From positions 1 through 44,965 of the forward strand of contig NZ_QXFM01000146.1 of NCBI RefSeq assembly GCF_003584015.1: a DNA stretch of 44,965 bases, given 5' to 3'. The notes beneath the pieces were generated by a model. It saw only the letters and a list, made by a program, of their open reading frames with translations, was not told where the DNA came from and did not search any database. A program made the translations under genes and the position numbers. Origin of the DNA: Aurantiacibacter xanthus (lineage in GTDB: Bacteria; Pseudomonadota; Alphaproteobacteria; Sphingomonadales; Sphingomonadaceae). Of this stretch, positions 28,412 to 36,224 are shown piece by piece (positions within the stretch are counted from its first letter, which is position 1; each line of letters opens with the position of its first letter).

Positions 28412-29643
28412 CGGCCATACTCCCCATAGGTCAGTCGCAGGTTCGCGGCGGCTTCGACGGTCGCTTCCTCGCGTTGCAGAATGTCCACCCGCAGCACGGC
28501 GAGCGTTTTGATGGCGTCGATGACGTCGAGCAGTTCCGCGCGGCCCGCGGCAAAGCTCGCGCGCTCGAGGTCCACGCGGCTTTCGGCAAGGGGAAGCAAT
28601 TCGTCGGTCGCGCGCTGCCATTGTCGATAAGCGCTGCGCCATGCCGCGAGATCGGTTTCGAACCGGGCTTCGAGTTCACGCAGCCGATCGGCTCTGGCCG
28701 ACTGTGCCGCAGCCGCTTCGGCTTCGGCGGCGGCTATACGCGGGTTTTGGCGCCGGTCCGCGAAAATCGGGAGCGTGATCGAACCCATCACCGAGATTGC
28801 ATCGCCAAAATCGGGATCGCGCCGTCCATAGCTCACATTGACGCCGAAATCCGGACGCCTTTCCGATCGCGCAAGATCGCTTCTCGCTTCCGCTTGGCGG
28901 ACCTGCGCAAGCGCCACGACAAGCTCCGGATTGCTTTGGAGCATGGCCCGCAAACCTTCGGGATCGAGATCGGCCGAAGGGATGGTTCCGGTCGCGGTAG
29001 CGTTCGGCAGAGCCGTATAGCGCGACAGCATGGCCTGAGCGGCCTCTCGGTCGGCTTCGATCCTGGTCCGCATGTCTGCGACTTCGAGCACGGCACGGCG
29101 TACTTCCAGACTTTCGGCGGGCCTGGCCGAACCGGCGGCGACAGAACTGCGCGCGAGTGGTACGAGCCCCTCGATTTCAGCGAGTGCATCGTCGGCGACG
29201 GTCAGAGCCCGTTGGGCATAAGCCAACGAGATCCATGCCATTCCTGCTCCGAGGCGCACCCTGTAACGGGTTTGACGCAACTGTGCTGCGGCAAGATCGA
29301 TGTCGGCGTCCGCTATTCCAAACCGGGCCCGACGTTTCGCGAGATTGGGGATCTCCTGTTCGATGCCGACTTGGATCTGCGTTGGGAGCTGGCGATTCAG
29401 CTCGAATGCAGCCGGCCCGCTTAGCGGCAGGTTCTGGATGCCCGCGCGTAGGCGCGGGTCTGGCAGTTCATCGGCAGCGTCGGCGATCTCGCGCCGGGCG
29501 TCCAGTCGCAGCTCGCTTGTTCGAACCTGCGGCTGGTCGCTCGTTGCTGCTCGTAAAGCTTCCTCATAGCCCACCGACTGGGCATTACTCGCCGGCGCAA
29601 GGGCCAGCAGGACCGGAAGCGCGGTCCAGCTTATTCGTTTCAT
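28408..29643 (-). CDS. cusC: CusC-type outer-membrane efflux protein
   Basis: A 411-aa TolC-family channel. The ATG at 29643 gives a signal peptide (MKRISWTALPVLLALAPASNAQ). The helical body has LPDPRLRAGIQNLPLSG and RRPDFGVNVSYGRRDPDFGDAISVMGSITLPIF, the paired segments of the family. It is followed by cusB with a 4-base overlap. It is the second gene of the minus-strand copper operon, preceded by a small secreted protein gene from which it is separated by a palindrome-containing gap. Confidence 0.9.
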   Translation of the reverse strand: MKRISWTALPVLLALAPASNAQSVGYEEALRAATSDQPQVRTSELRLDARREIADAADELPDPRLRAGIQNLPLSGPAAFELNRQLPTQIQVGIEQEIPNLAKRRARFGIADADIDLAAAQLRQTRYRVRLGAGMAWISLAYAQRALTVADDALAEIEGLVPLARSSVAAGSARPAESLEVRRAVLEVADMRTRIEADREAAQAMLSRYTALPNATATGTIPSADLDPEGLRAMLQSNPELVVALAQVRQAEARSDLARSERRPDFGVNVSYGRRDPDFGDAISVMGSITLPIFADRRQNPRIAAAEAEAAAAQSARADRLRELEARFETDLAAWRSAYRQWQRATDELLPLAESRVDLERASFAAGRAELLDVIDAIKTLAVLRVDILQREEATVEAAANLRLTYGEYGR

Positions 29644-29735
29644 GATCGTTCATCCGCAAAAGGAGCGCGTCAGGCACGCGTTCCGGATCACCGGCCCGCG
29701 TCGAGCGCAGGCCGTTCATCCAGAGGCAGGAGCGC

Positions 29736-29751
29736 GCAGGCTTAAGCCTGC
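29736..29751. repeat. Perfect 16-bp palindrome between the leader gene and cusC
   Basis: GCAGGCTTAAGCCTGC is a perfect palindrome, flanked by further G/C-rich dyad bases. It lies 8 bases after the stop of the small secreted protein gene and 93 bases before cusC. It could be an RNA hairpin tuning expression of the downstream genes or a protein-binding site. Confidence 0.6.
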
Positions 29752-29758
29752 ACGCGGG

Positions 29759-30115
29759 TCATGCCGGAAATTGCGGAGGTGGCGGTTCTGGCCCCAGCCT
29801 TGGGGCGGCGAGCGAATTGGAGATCAAACCGCTGAATTGAGCAGCCTGCGCCGGTAAGTCTTCGGAAAGGGTCGCATCAGCGCCGGGAGCGAGCGGCGCA
29901 ATGCACCCGAGCGCCACCAGACAATCCAGCCGAAGGTTCTTGCAAGGTGCGCTGCCGTCATCTTCCGTGGAAGTCGCGCCCGCCATCGTTTCCATCTCTG
30001 CGCAGGCCGGATCGCCTGCGTCGACGACCTGAGGAAGAGCAGAAGCATGCGCGGCCGACTGGACGAATAGCCCGCAGGCGATCAATAACAGTCCTAGGGT
30101 ACGCAAGGCTCGCAT
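29759..30115 (-). CDS. Small secreted Cys-rich protein leading the cus operon
   Basis: A 118-aa protein with a signal peptide (MRALRTLGLLLIACGLFVQSAAHA) and four Cys in the mature part (DPACAEM, APCKNLRLDCLVALGC), ending in a Pro-rich tail (GPEPPPPQFPA). ATG 30115 is preceded by AGGTG; an in-frame GTG at 30124 is the alternative. No family is recognised. It occupies the same operon-leading position as the 3484-3858 protein of the czc operon, though the two are not visibly homologous. Confidence 0.65.
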   Translation of the reverse strand: MRALRTLGLLLIACGLFVQSAAHASALPQVVDAGDPACAEMETMAGATSTEDDGSAPCKNLRLDCLVALGCIAPLAPGADATLSEDLPAQAAQFSGLISNSLAAPRLGPEPPPPQFPA

Positions 30116-30234
30116 CACACTCACCTAGAGCTTTGCCGCTTTTAAGACAAGTCATGCAGCCTGCGGAGAGTCTCAAAATTATCGTGACCCCTCCCGATTG
30201 TCGCCGTACGTGTCTCGAACATGCCGCCTCCTCC

Positions 30235-30954
30235 TCAGTCGATTCCCAGTTCGGCTTTCAGCGCTGTCATGCTTTCGAAGCGGTCTTCTTCTGGGCGGGC
30301 TATTGCGGGCTTGGCGTTGACCCAGGTGTTCTCGCAGACGAATTCGAGCATCGCTGCCGCAAGATCCGCGTGCCGGCAGCGAAAGCAACCTTCGGCAAGG
30401 CGCTCGTCGGAAATGACGGCTTCACCGGTATAGGGTTCGTCCAGGAGCCAGCCCGGTCGCGCAGCCGTCCATTCCAGGCCTTTCGCGCGCTCCAGAAGAT
30501 CTTCCATTGCGCGCATCTGTGCGAGAATTTTGTGCAAGGCTGGTCTTGCTGTGAGCTCGAACCATGCAGGAACGCTGGGCTGCGCCTCTACGAACGCTGC
30601 CGATATCACGACGATCCGGGAAATGCCGGTTGCCGACATCGCTTCCACCAGCCTGCGGGTTCCCTCCGTGTAAAGCGGAGGCGGATCGATCGCCGTCGAT
30701 GGACTAAACCCTATACCGAGTGCGGAAATAACAGCACGGCAACCTTCGAGCTCGCTGCTGAAGTCGTCATTGAGTACATCGCATTGGAAGTACTCGACGT
30801 TATCGACCCGGTCCGATGGTTCGGGCAAGGTGTGCTCGAACGCTCGAACCGCGATGCCCTTGCGAACCGCATGGCGCAGTATTTCCGTACCGGTCTTTCC
30901 TCCGGCACCGAAGACCGCAATGGGTGCTGCATCGGTCACAGGCTCAGCTGCCAC
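30235..30954 (-). CDS. NAD(P)-binding oxidoreductase (NmrA/atypical SDR)
   Basis: A 239-aa Rossmann-fold protein starting at GTG 30954. The dinucleotide-binding loop is IAVFGAGGKTGTEILRHAV, followed by VEYFQCDVLND, CRAVISALG and ISRIVVISAA, the usual strand order of NmrA-like atypical short-chain dehydrogenases. A conventional YxxxK catalytic pair is not evident, so it may bind NAD(P) as a redox sensor or act as a reductase on an unknown substrate. It lies 93 bases downstream of the lipoprotein gene and 119 bases upstream of the cus leader gene, possibly bridging the two operons. Confidence 0.75.
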   Translation of the reverse strand: MAAEPVTDAAPIAVFGAGGKTGTEILRHAVRKGIAVRAFEHTLPEPSDRVDNVEYFQCDVLNDDFSSELEGCRAVISALGIGFSPSTAIDPPPLYTEGTRRLVEAMSATGISRIVVISAAFVEAQPSVPAWFELTARPALHKILAQMRAMEDLLERAKGLEWTAARPGWLLDEPYTGEAVISDERLAEGCFRCRHADLAAAMLEFVCENTWVNAKPAIARPEEDRFESMTALKAELGID

Positions 30955-31047
30955 TGTCGTACCTCATTATGAATCTGGCCGCGCGTGCCGGGCCCGTCGT
31001 GATCATGGAGCGGGCGCCGACGCACGCTGGCGCCCGCTCGCTCGTGT

Positions 31048-31536
31048 TCACGCCTCGCTGTTGCCGCAGGTCGTGTACCCCCAGAACCCGAACTCGTCCT
31101 TCATCCGAGGTCCGGCGACGATGAGTTCCTGCATCTGCAGGCCCGCGTCTCCTTCGTCATCGAGAAGGCGCGTGCGGATACGAAGCTCACCATTCGCATA
31201 CTCACCCGAGGCGCTTGCTGTGACAGGGATCAGCTTGCCGTTGATCTTGATCGCGCCGCCACCGCTGTTGTCGTAGACGAACGACGGAAACGCGACCTCA
31301 GTCAGGCGAAACTGACACGTGTTCTCGGCTCCCAGCGTGGCGAGGTCCGCGTCGCTCATGGTCTCGGGCAGCATGAGGCCGGGGCTGAGGTTGGCAAGAG
31401 CGCTCGCAGCACTCTCTATCGGCGCCGCAGTTGCCGGGGGATCGAGCTGTGCTTCGCGATCATTGCCGACCGCGGTATTGGTGTTGCAGGCCGCCAGAGG
31501 GAGGGCTGCAAGCGTCAGGATTGCGATCTTGTTCAT
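31048..31536 (-). CDS. Hypothetical lipoprotein
   Basis: A 162-aa putative lipoprotein with signal sequence and lipobox (LPLAAC). The mature region has two more Cys (NTCQFRLTEVAFPSFVYD and YTTCGNSEA) that may form a disulfide, and a beta-rich pattern (AIKINGKLIPV, ELRIRTRLLDD). No family is recognised. Its ATG overlaps the stop of the DUF305 gene (ATGA), so the two are co-translated. Confidence 0.7.
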   Translation of the reverse strand: MNKIAILTLAALPLAACNTNTAVGNDREAQLDPPATAAPIESAASALANLSPGLMLPETMSDADLATLGAENTCQFRLTEVAFPSFVYDNSGGGAIKINGKLIPVTASASGEYANGELRIRTRLLDDEGDAGLQMQELIVAGPRMKDEFGFWGYTTCGNSEA

Positions 31537-32066
31537 TGCTGCATCTCCTCGGGCAGGCGTTCTTCGGTGCGCGGACCGTTTTCCTCGATGTCCTGGATGA
31601 GATATTTCATCTCGGCGATCTCGCGCCGCTGCGCGACGATGATGGCCTGCGCGAGTTCGCGAACCCGCGGATCCTTCAGGCTCGCCCTCTCGCTAGTCAT
31701 GATCGCGATCGAGTGGTGCGGGATCATCGCGGCCATGTATTCGGTATCGTCCACCGTGGTCTGGCTGCGTACGAGCCATAGCGCGAGCGCGAAGACGACG
31801 GCTCCGACACCCAAGATGATGAAGTTCTTGGTCCGGTCCTTGTACATGCCCCACATGAAGAGAAGCATGACCACCATCATCATCGCGCCCATGACGAACA
31901 TCATCCAGAAGCGCGTCTCGCTCCAGAAAACGTCGTCCATGTCGAAGCTGTTGGCATACATCAGGAAGAACATGATCACGGTCGAGGTCGATACCATTGC
32001 CATGAACCGCCAGTAGTTGCCGCCCCCTCCACCTTTTTCGTGTGCATCGTGCCTAGCTTCAGCCAT
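31533..32066 (-). CDS. DUF305 membrane protein
   Basis: A 177-aa protein with about three hydrophobic, Met-rich helices (SFDMDDVFW, MMFVMGAMMMVVMLLFMWGM) followed by a C-terminal DUF305 domain with the family motif YMAAMIPHHSIAIMTSERA. DUF305 proteins are frequently found in copper-resistance loci, and the His pair and Met residues are likely metal ligands, but the biochemical role is not established. The gene starts one base after the K+-channel-like stop and overlaps the lipoprotein gene at its 3' end. Confidence 0.85.
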   Translation of the reverse strand: MAEARHDAHEKGGGGGNYWRFMAMVSTSTVIMFFLMYANSFDMDDVFWSETRFWMMFVMGAMMMVVMLLFMWGMYKDRTKNFIILGVGAVVFALALWLVRSQTTVDDTEYMAAMIPHHSIAIMTSERASLKDPRVRELAQAIIVAQRREIAEMKYLIQDIEENGPRTEERLPEEMQQ

Positions 32067-32067
32067 A

Positions 32068-32484
32068 TCAATTCTCCTTTTCGCTCATGGTTTGATAGAC
32101 ATATTGGGCGGTGCAACTGATCATCAGGAACCCGGTAAGGGCGGCGATGCCGGAAATGGCGCGCATGTGCCCGGCGGGCAGAATATCGCCGAGACCGACC
32201 GTCGAGATCGTGATCAGCGCGAAGTAGTAATAATCCATCCAGCTGTTGATGACGTCCTTCTCGAGCCCGCCAAGGCCCCAGACGGAAGCGAGATACATTC
32301 CGCCCGCGAATATGCCGGCGATGACCAGATGGCTGAGAAGAACGAGGCTGGAGCCTGCAAGCAGCCGGAAATGGCGTGGGTCCTTGCCTGGCGGAGAAAC
32401 GGCTTTCGCCCCGCGCAGCATCAACATGTGGAAGTAGAGAGAGATCGCGAACAGCGCGAAACCGAGAAGCAGTGCCCAAATCAT
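32068..32484 (-). CDS. Small K+-channel-like protein (ion-channel pore domain)
   Basis: A 138-aa membrane protein with three hydrophobic segments and a pore loop ITISTVGLGDI; TVGLGD closely matches the potassium selectivity filter TVGYGD with Leu for Tyr. ATG 32484 overlaps the upstream stop (ATGA). No ligand-binding or RCK domain is present. In a metal-stress operon it could adjust membrane potential or ion balance, but this is inference. Confidence 0.8.
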   Translation of the reverse strand: MIWALLLGFALFAISLYFHMLMLRGAKAVSPPGKDPRHFRLLAGSSLVLLSHLVIAGIFAGGMYLASVWGLGGLEKDVINSWMDYYYFALITISTVGLGDILPAGHMRAISGIAALTGFLMISCTAQYVYQTMSEKEN

Positions 32485-33242
32485 AGCGAGACCCAACCCA
32501 GGGCCTTGGCACCCATCCAAAGACCCATACCGATCATGAACAGGTTCTCGGTCAACGATACGAAGCCGAGCGGCACGTTGCTGCCTCCGCCGACGCAAGC
32601 GCATTTCAACTCGCGCTTGTCGATGTAGACCGCCTTGAACACGCTGACCGCGCCGACCGTCCCTATGAACAGCGATACCGGAACCGAGACGATCGGAAGC
32701 GCGTGCGCGACCATTAATATTCCAGCCAAACCCTCACCGAACGGATATAGAAATCCATATCGTACCCAGCGTCGCGCCAGCAGATCGTAGTTGAGGAACA
32801 TGGTCGAGAAGCTGCGCACGTCCTGCAACTTCTGGATCGCGAGCAAGGCCATCGATAGGCTGACAAACCATTCGACCGCTTCCACCGTGAAAATCGTGTC
32901 GAAAACGTACCAGCTAATTGCCAGACCCAGGAGGAAAGCGACGCCGAAAATGGCAATGACGGGCTGGTAGCTGGTCTCGTCATCACCGGCTTGCGTTCTT
33001 TTCTTGCCGACATGCTCACGGACATCGTCGTAACCTCCGATGCGCTTCCCGCCGATGAAGGTTTGGGGGGTGGTTTCTACCCCATGCTGCTCTTTGAACG
33101 CATCGGTCTCCTCGCGCGTTTTCAAATGGTGGTCGTCCACCTCGAAACCTTCGCGTTTGAGCAAATCGACCGTTTTCAATCCATACGGACAAACGTGGTC
33201 CGGCATGACCATTCGGTAAACGGTGGCAGTTTTAGTCGTCAC
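32481..33242 (-). CDS. Glutaredoxin-MauE fusion protein
   Basis: A 253-aa fusion. The N-terminal glutaredoxin domain has an active site HVCPYG (one Cys, CPYG rather than CPYC) and the cis-Pro and GSH-binding segment TTPQTFIGGKRIGGYDD. The C-terminal half is a four-helix MauE/DoxX-like membrane domain with a CxC pair in LKCACVGG. I chose GTG 33242, which has GGAG seven bases upstream; the longer frame overlaps the permease gene and is low-complexity. MauE-like domains take part in disulfide exchange in the envelope, so the protein may pass reducing power from glutathione to periplasmic thiols under metal stress. Confidence 0.82.
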   Translation of the reverse strand: MTTKTATVYRMVMPDHVCPYGLKTVDLLKREGFEVDDHHLKTREETDAFKEQHGVETTPQTFIGGKRIGGYDDVREHVGKKRTQAGDDETSYQPVIAIFGVAFLLGLAISWYVFDTIFTVEAVEWFVSLSMALLAIQKLQDVRSFSTMFLNYDLLARRWVRYGFLYPFGEGLAGILMVAHALPIVSVPVSLFIGTVGAVSVFKAVYIDKRELKCACVGGGSNVPLGFVSLTENLFMIGMGLWMGAKALGWVSL

Positions 33243-33342
33243 GATATGCTCCGTCTTGAATTTCTTTTGATCCGCGAACTTGGCGCCTCGATCCTCGTCG
33301 GCTTTTGGTCGCTGCCTTTGCGCTCGTGTTCTACTAACGGGG

Positions 33343-34695
33343 TCACCGCCTCTCTTCCGCCGGTCTTTCTGAAGCGGAGTCCATCGCTTGCGAACGCCTG
33401 GACAAATAGAACCATTCGGCGATGAAAACGGCGGCAATGCCTGCGACCGCATAGGCGACGACCGCAGGGTCGGTTTTGAGCTTGGCGAAGGCAAAAGCTG
33501 TCAGGACTACGCTGTCCGCCACGAGTGCCGACCATAGCACCCAGGCACGCGCACCGATCTCTTCCCGCAAACCGCGCAGCACGCCCCAATGCACAAGCAT
33601 GTCCATTACGAGATAGAAAAATGCTCCGAGCGAAGCGATCCGCGACAGATCGAACAGGACCGCGAGCGTGCCGGCAATCACTACGGTATAGACCAGCATG
33701 TGACTGCGGATCGGTCCGCTCATGCCGAAATGGCTATGCGGGATCATCTTCATCTCGGTCAGCATCGTCAGCATTCGCGAAACGGCGAAAACACTGGCGA
33801 TGACACCCGAGGTCGTGGCTGCGATCGCGATTGCGACTGTGAAATAGAAGCCAAGCTCTCCGAGCGCGGGGCGCGCAGCTGCCGCAAGAGAGTAATCGCG
33901 CGCCTCGGCTATTTCTGAAGTGCTGAGGCTGGCGCCGACCGCCACCGCGACGAGAAGGTAGACGACCACGCATACTGCGATCGAAATGATAATGGTTCTG
34001 CCGACATTCCGATGCGGATCGATGATTTCGCCGCCGCTGTTGGTGATGGTGGTGAAACCCTTGAAAGCGAGGATCGAGAAAGCGACCGAAGCGAGCAACG
34101 CGTCGAGGCCCGAAAGCGCGACCGGCTCTGCGAAGGCACCGCCTGAAAATCCGGTGGCCCAGATCGCCGCAATTGCGAACAGGGCGATGCCGCCGATCTT
34201 GATTGCCGACATAATGAGCGAAAACCCGCTGACCGATTTGTTGCCGGCAGCATTCACGAAATAGGCGAAAACGATGAGGGCCAGTGCCGCGACGGAGACC
34301 AGAATGCCGCTGCTTTCGAGCCCAAAGGGCCGCAAGGCATAGGTCGCGAAGGTCCGAGCGACCAGGCTTTCGTTGATGACCATCGACAGCGCCATCAGGA
34401 GCGATGCCGATGCTGCAACGACGCCCGGTCCGTAAGCCTTCTGAAGGATCATCGCGATGCCGCCAGAGGAGGGCCAGCGGTTCGACATCTTGATGTAGCT
34501 GTAGGCGGCAAGCGAGGTAACCAGCGCGCCGACTATGAAAGAAAGCGGAAATAACGGTCCAGCCAGTTCGGCAATCTGGCCGGTCAGTGCGAAGATACCT
34601 GCGCCAATCATGACGCCGGTCCCCATCGCGACACCGCCCAGCAACGTTATCGAGCCCGCATTCTCGCTATGTTGATCGTCGCCATCTGTCTGCAA
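33343..34695 (-). CDS. APC-superfamily amino acid permease
   Basis: A 450-aa, about 12-helix permease with the N-terminal GVMIGAGIFALTGQIAELAGP signature of APC transporters. The best start is TTG 34695, with GGGGA upstream; the first in-frame ATG would cut the first helix. The substrate is unknown; a thiol-related amino acid such as cysteine or a glutathione precursor would fit the glutaredoxin gene that follows 100 bases later, but this is a guess. It is the first gene after the predicted ECF promoter at 34746-34769. Confidence 0.85.
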   Translation of the reverse strand: MQTDGDDQHSENAGSITLLGGVAMGTGVMIGAGIFALTGQIAELAGPLFPLSFIVGALVTSLAAYSYIKMSNRWPSSGGIAMILQKAYGPGVVAASASLLMALSMVINESLVARTFATYALRPFGLESSGILVSVAALALIVFAYFVNAAGNKSVSGFSLIMSAIKIGGIALFAIAAIWATGFSGGAFAEPVALSGLDALLASVAFSILAFKGFTTITNSGGEIIDPHRNVGRTIIISIAVCVVVYLLVAVAVGASLSTSEIAEARDYSLAAAARPALGELGFYFTVAIAIAATTSGVIASVFAVSRMLTMLTEMKMIPHSHFGMSGPIRSHMLVYTVVIAGTLAVLFDLSRIASLGAFFYLVMDMLVHWGVLRGLREEIGARAWVLWSALVADSVVLTAFAFAKLKTDPAVVAYAVAGIAAVFIAEWFYLSRRSQAMDSASERPAEERR

Positions 34696-34745
34696 GTCTT
34701 TCCCCTGTCTATGTCATCCCGTCCGAGAAGCATCACGACAAGCAG

Positions 34746-34769
34746 TACGTTGGGCAGAGGTTCACCCCT
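34746..34769 (-). promoter_or_regulatory. Predicted ECF promoter for the APC/glutaredoxin-MauE operon
   Basis: On the minus strand, TTTAAGGGG with AGGG at 34769-34766 is followed, after exactly 16 bases, by CGTA at 34749-34746. The start codon of the permease is 51 bases downstream. The element and spacing are identical to those before cnrY, pcoA, the methyltransferase and the DUF2231 gene. Confidence 0.7.
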
Positions 34770-34852
34770 TAAAAAGATCCAGCATTTCTGACCGAGCTTT
34801 TGACTATCGCATTTCTCCTATTTCGTGCGTGCTGCAATCATACAAATTGGAA

Positions 34853-34887
34853 GGGTCCGGGACTGTGGGGGCAGCCAGCCCGGACCC
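34853..34887 (-). terminator. Terminator hairpin of the methyltransferase/DUF411 operon
   Basis: A perfect 9-bp stem GGGTCCGGG (34853-34861) and CCCGGACCC (34879-34887) lies 95 bases past the DUF411 stop. Read on the minus strand it is followed by a T-rich stretch (TTCCAATTTG). It insulates this operon from the APC operon promoter downstream. Confidence 0.6.
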
Positions 34888-34981
34888 GGCGAGAAGTTCG
34901 ACAGGCTTCTGTGTCGCTTCCCGCAATTAGTCCTCATCGCCTGCAACCTTTCATGCCGACGCATGGAGTGGCTTCACCCCC

Positions 34982-35446
34982 TTACGGAAAGGACGCGAAG
35001 ACGCTCTGTCCGGTTGGGCCAAAGGCGATGACGTCGTAAGGCTGGATCCGGTTTCCGGCCTCCATGCCGGGCGATCCCAGAGGCATTCCCGGAACCGCGA
35101 GGCCGGCAACGCCGGCGGGCCGTTCGCGCAAAAGCTTGGCGACGGCTTCTGCAGGCACGTGACCTTCGATGATGTATCCATCGACCTCCATCGTATGGCA
35201 TGACCATAACTCTTGGGGTACGCCCCGCGCGGTCTTGATCGCCGCCATGTCGTTGCTGTCGACCGATGCCACCTTCGTGTTCATCCCGTCTTCGACATGG
35301 CCTGCCCAGTTGAGACAGCACCCACATCCTGGATCGCGGAACATCGTATAGGTCGCTGCCTGAGCCACGTTCGAACAGGCTGCCAGCACGAGCAAGGCCG
35401 CGCCGCTAATCGATCGCCGGAGCAGCGAAGGCTTTTTCAAATTCAT
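34982..35446 (-). CDS. DUF411 (CopG-like) copper-binding periplasmic protein
   Basis: A 154-aa exported protein: N-terminal signal region with LAAC (possible lipobox), then the DUF411 motif DPGCGCCLNWAGHVE. Further conserved parts are WSCHTMEVDGYIIEGHVPAEAV and VPGMPLGSPGMEAG. CopG of copper operons is a DUF411 protein with a thioredoxin-like fold and a Cys-bound copper cluster, so periplasmic copper binding or redox chemistry is likely. ATG 35446 overlaps the methyltransferase stop by 4 bases. Confidence 0.85.
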   Translation of the reverse strand: MNLKKPSLLRRSISGAALLVLAACSNVAQAATYTMFRDPGCGCCLNWAGHVEDGMNTKVASVDSNDMAAIKTARGVPQELWSCHTMEVDGYIIEGHVPAEAVAKLLRERPAGVAGLAVPGMPLGSPGMEAGNRIQPYDVIAFGPTGQSVFASFP

Positions 35447-36147
35447 TGTGCAATTCCTTTCTTGTATCCGCGCCATAGCGAGATCGTCCCGGTTGCCGTC
35501 GGGAACCGTTGGAGCAGGCATGGCTCGGTGAAGATTTCGGCGAACAGTTTTTCGACTCCGCCGTCGGCGCTGGGCTGCGTGTCGCTTATGCCGTCAAGAG
35601 ACTGGACGGTCGCCCGGAAGAGGCTCCGCATGAGTGGGCTATCCTGCTTCATATAATCGGAGATCAACACGGTTCCGCCTGGCACGAGCAAGCTTTCGAT
35701 GGTTTCCAGGATTGTCTGCTTCTTGCGCAAGGGGACCTGGTGCAGGACGAGGCTGCTGACGATCTTGTTCGGCTGCCACCCTGCGGGTAGCTTGAGGCTT
35801 TCGAGAAAGCCATTGTGCCATTTCACGAGATCGGCTCCCGCGCCAAACTTGCGCCGCGCAAGCGCGAGCGCATCCGGGTCGGGTTCGACACCGATCAGAC
35901 CCGCTTCCGGACAATCCGTCATCAAGGCCTTGAGAAGAGTGCCGGTTCCGCTGCCAACATCGATCACCCGGTCGCCGGGGACAAGGTGCAGCTCTTCGAC
36001 AATCCTTTGGCGCCAGAGATGTTCGCGGGTGAACAGACCGATCGCCCGGTCGTAAAGCGGCGTCAGAAAGCTCTTGCCAAGAAGAGGCGTAAATTCGCCG
36101 TGATCTTCAGGTGCGGTGATATTGCTCACGAGTTGGTTTCCATTCAT
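35443..36147 (-). CDS. Class I SAM-dependent methyltransferase
   Basis: A 234-aa cytosolic methyltransferase with the SAM-binding motif VIDVGSGTGTLLKAL, the acidic residue at the end of strand 2 (IGVEPD), and SSLVLHQVPL and LVPGGTVLISDYM in later strands, as in Ubi/COQ5-like and arsenite-methyltransferase-like enzymes. The three conserved Cys of ArsM are absent. The substrate is unknown. It is the first gene behind the minus-strand ECF promoter at 36185-36208 and is coupled to the DUF411 gene, which suggests a role in metal stress. Confidence 0.82.
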   Translation of the reverse strand: MNGNQLVSNITAPEDHGEFTPLLGKSFLTPLYDRAIGLFTREHLWRQRIVEELHLVPGDRVIDVGSGTGTLLKALMTDCPEAGLIGVEPDPDALALARRKFGAGADLVKWHNGFLESLKLPAGWQPNKIVSSLVLHQVPLRKKQTILETIESLLVPGGTVLISDYMKQDSPLMRSLFRATVQSLDGISDTQPSADGGVEKLFAEIFTEPCLLQRFPTATGTISLWRGYKKGIAQ

Positions 36148-36184
36148 CCCGGGTTCGACCCGATTCTGACAGACCCGTCTCGAT

Positions 36185-36208
36185 TACGTATGGTGGTGGA
36201 CATTCCCT
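36185..36208 (-). promoter_or_regulatory. Predicted ECF promoter for the methyltransferase/DUF411 operon
   Basis: On the minus strand, TTTGAGGGA with AGGG at 36208-36205 is followed after 16 bases by CGTA at 36188-36185, 38 bases from the start codon at 36147. It stands back to back with the cnrYXH promoter, only 16 bases separating the two AGGG elements. Confidence 0.72.
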
Positions 36209-36224
36209 CAAAAAAAGAAGTTTA

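Noticed and set aside
30169-30192. ECF motif in front of the cus leader gene
   Set aside because: AGGG is present on the minus strand at 30192-30189, but the base positions 16 further on read GACT instead of CGTA.
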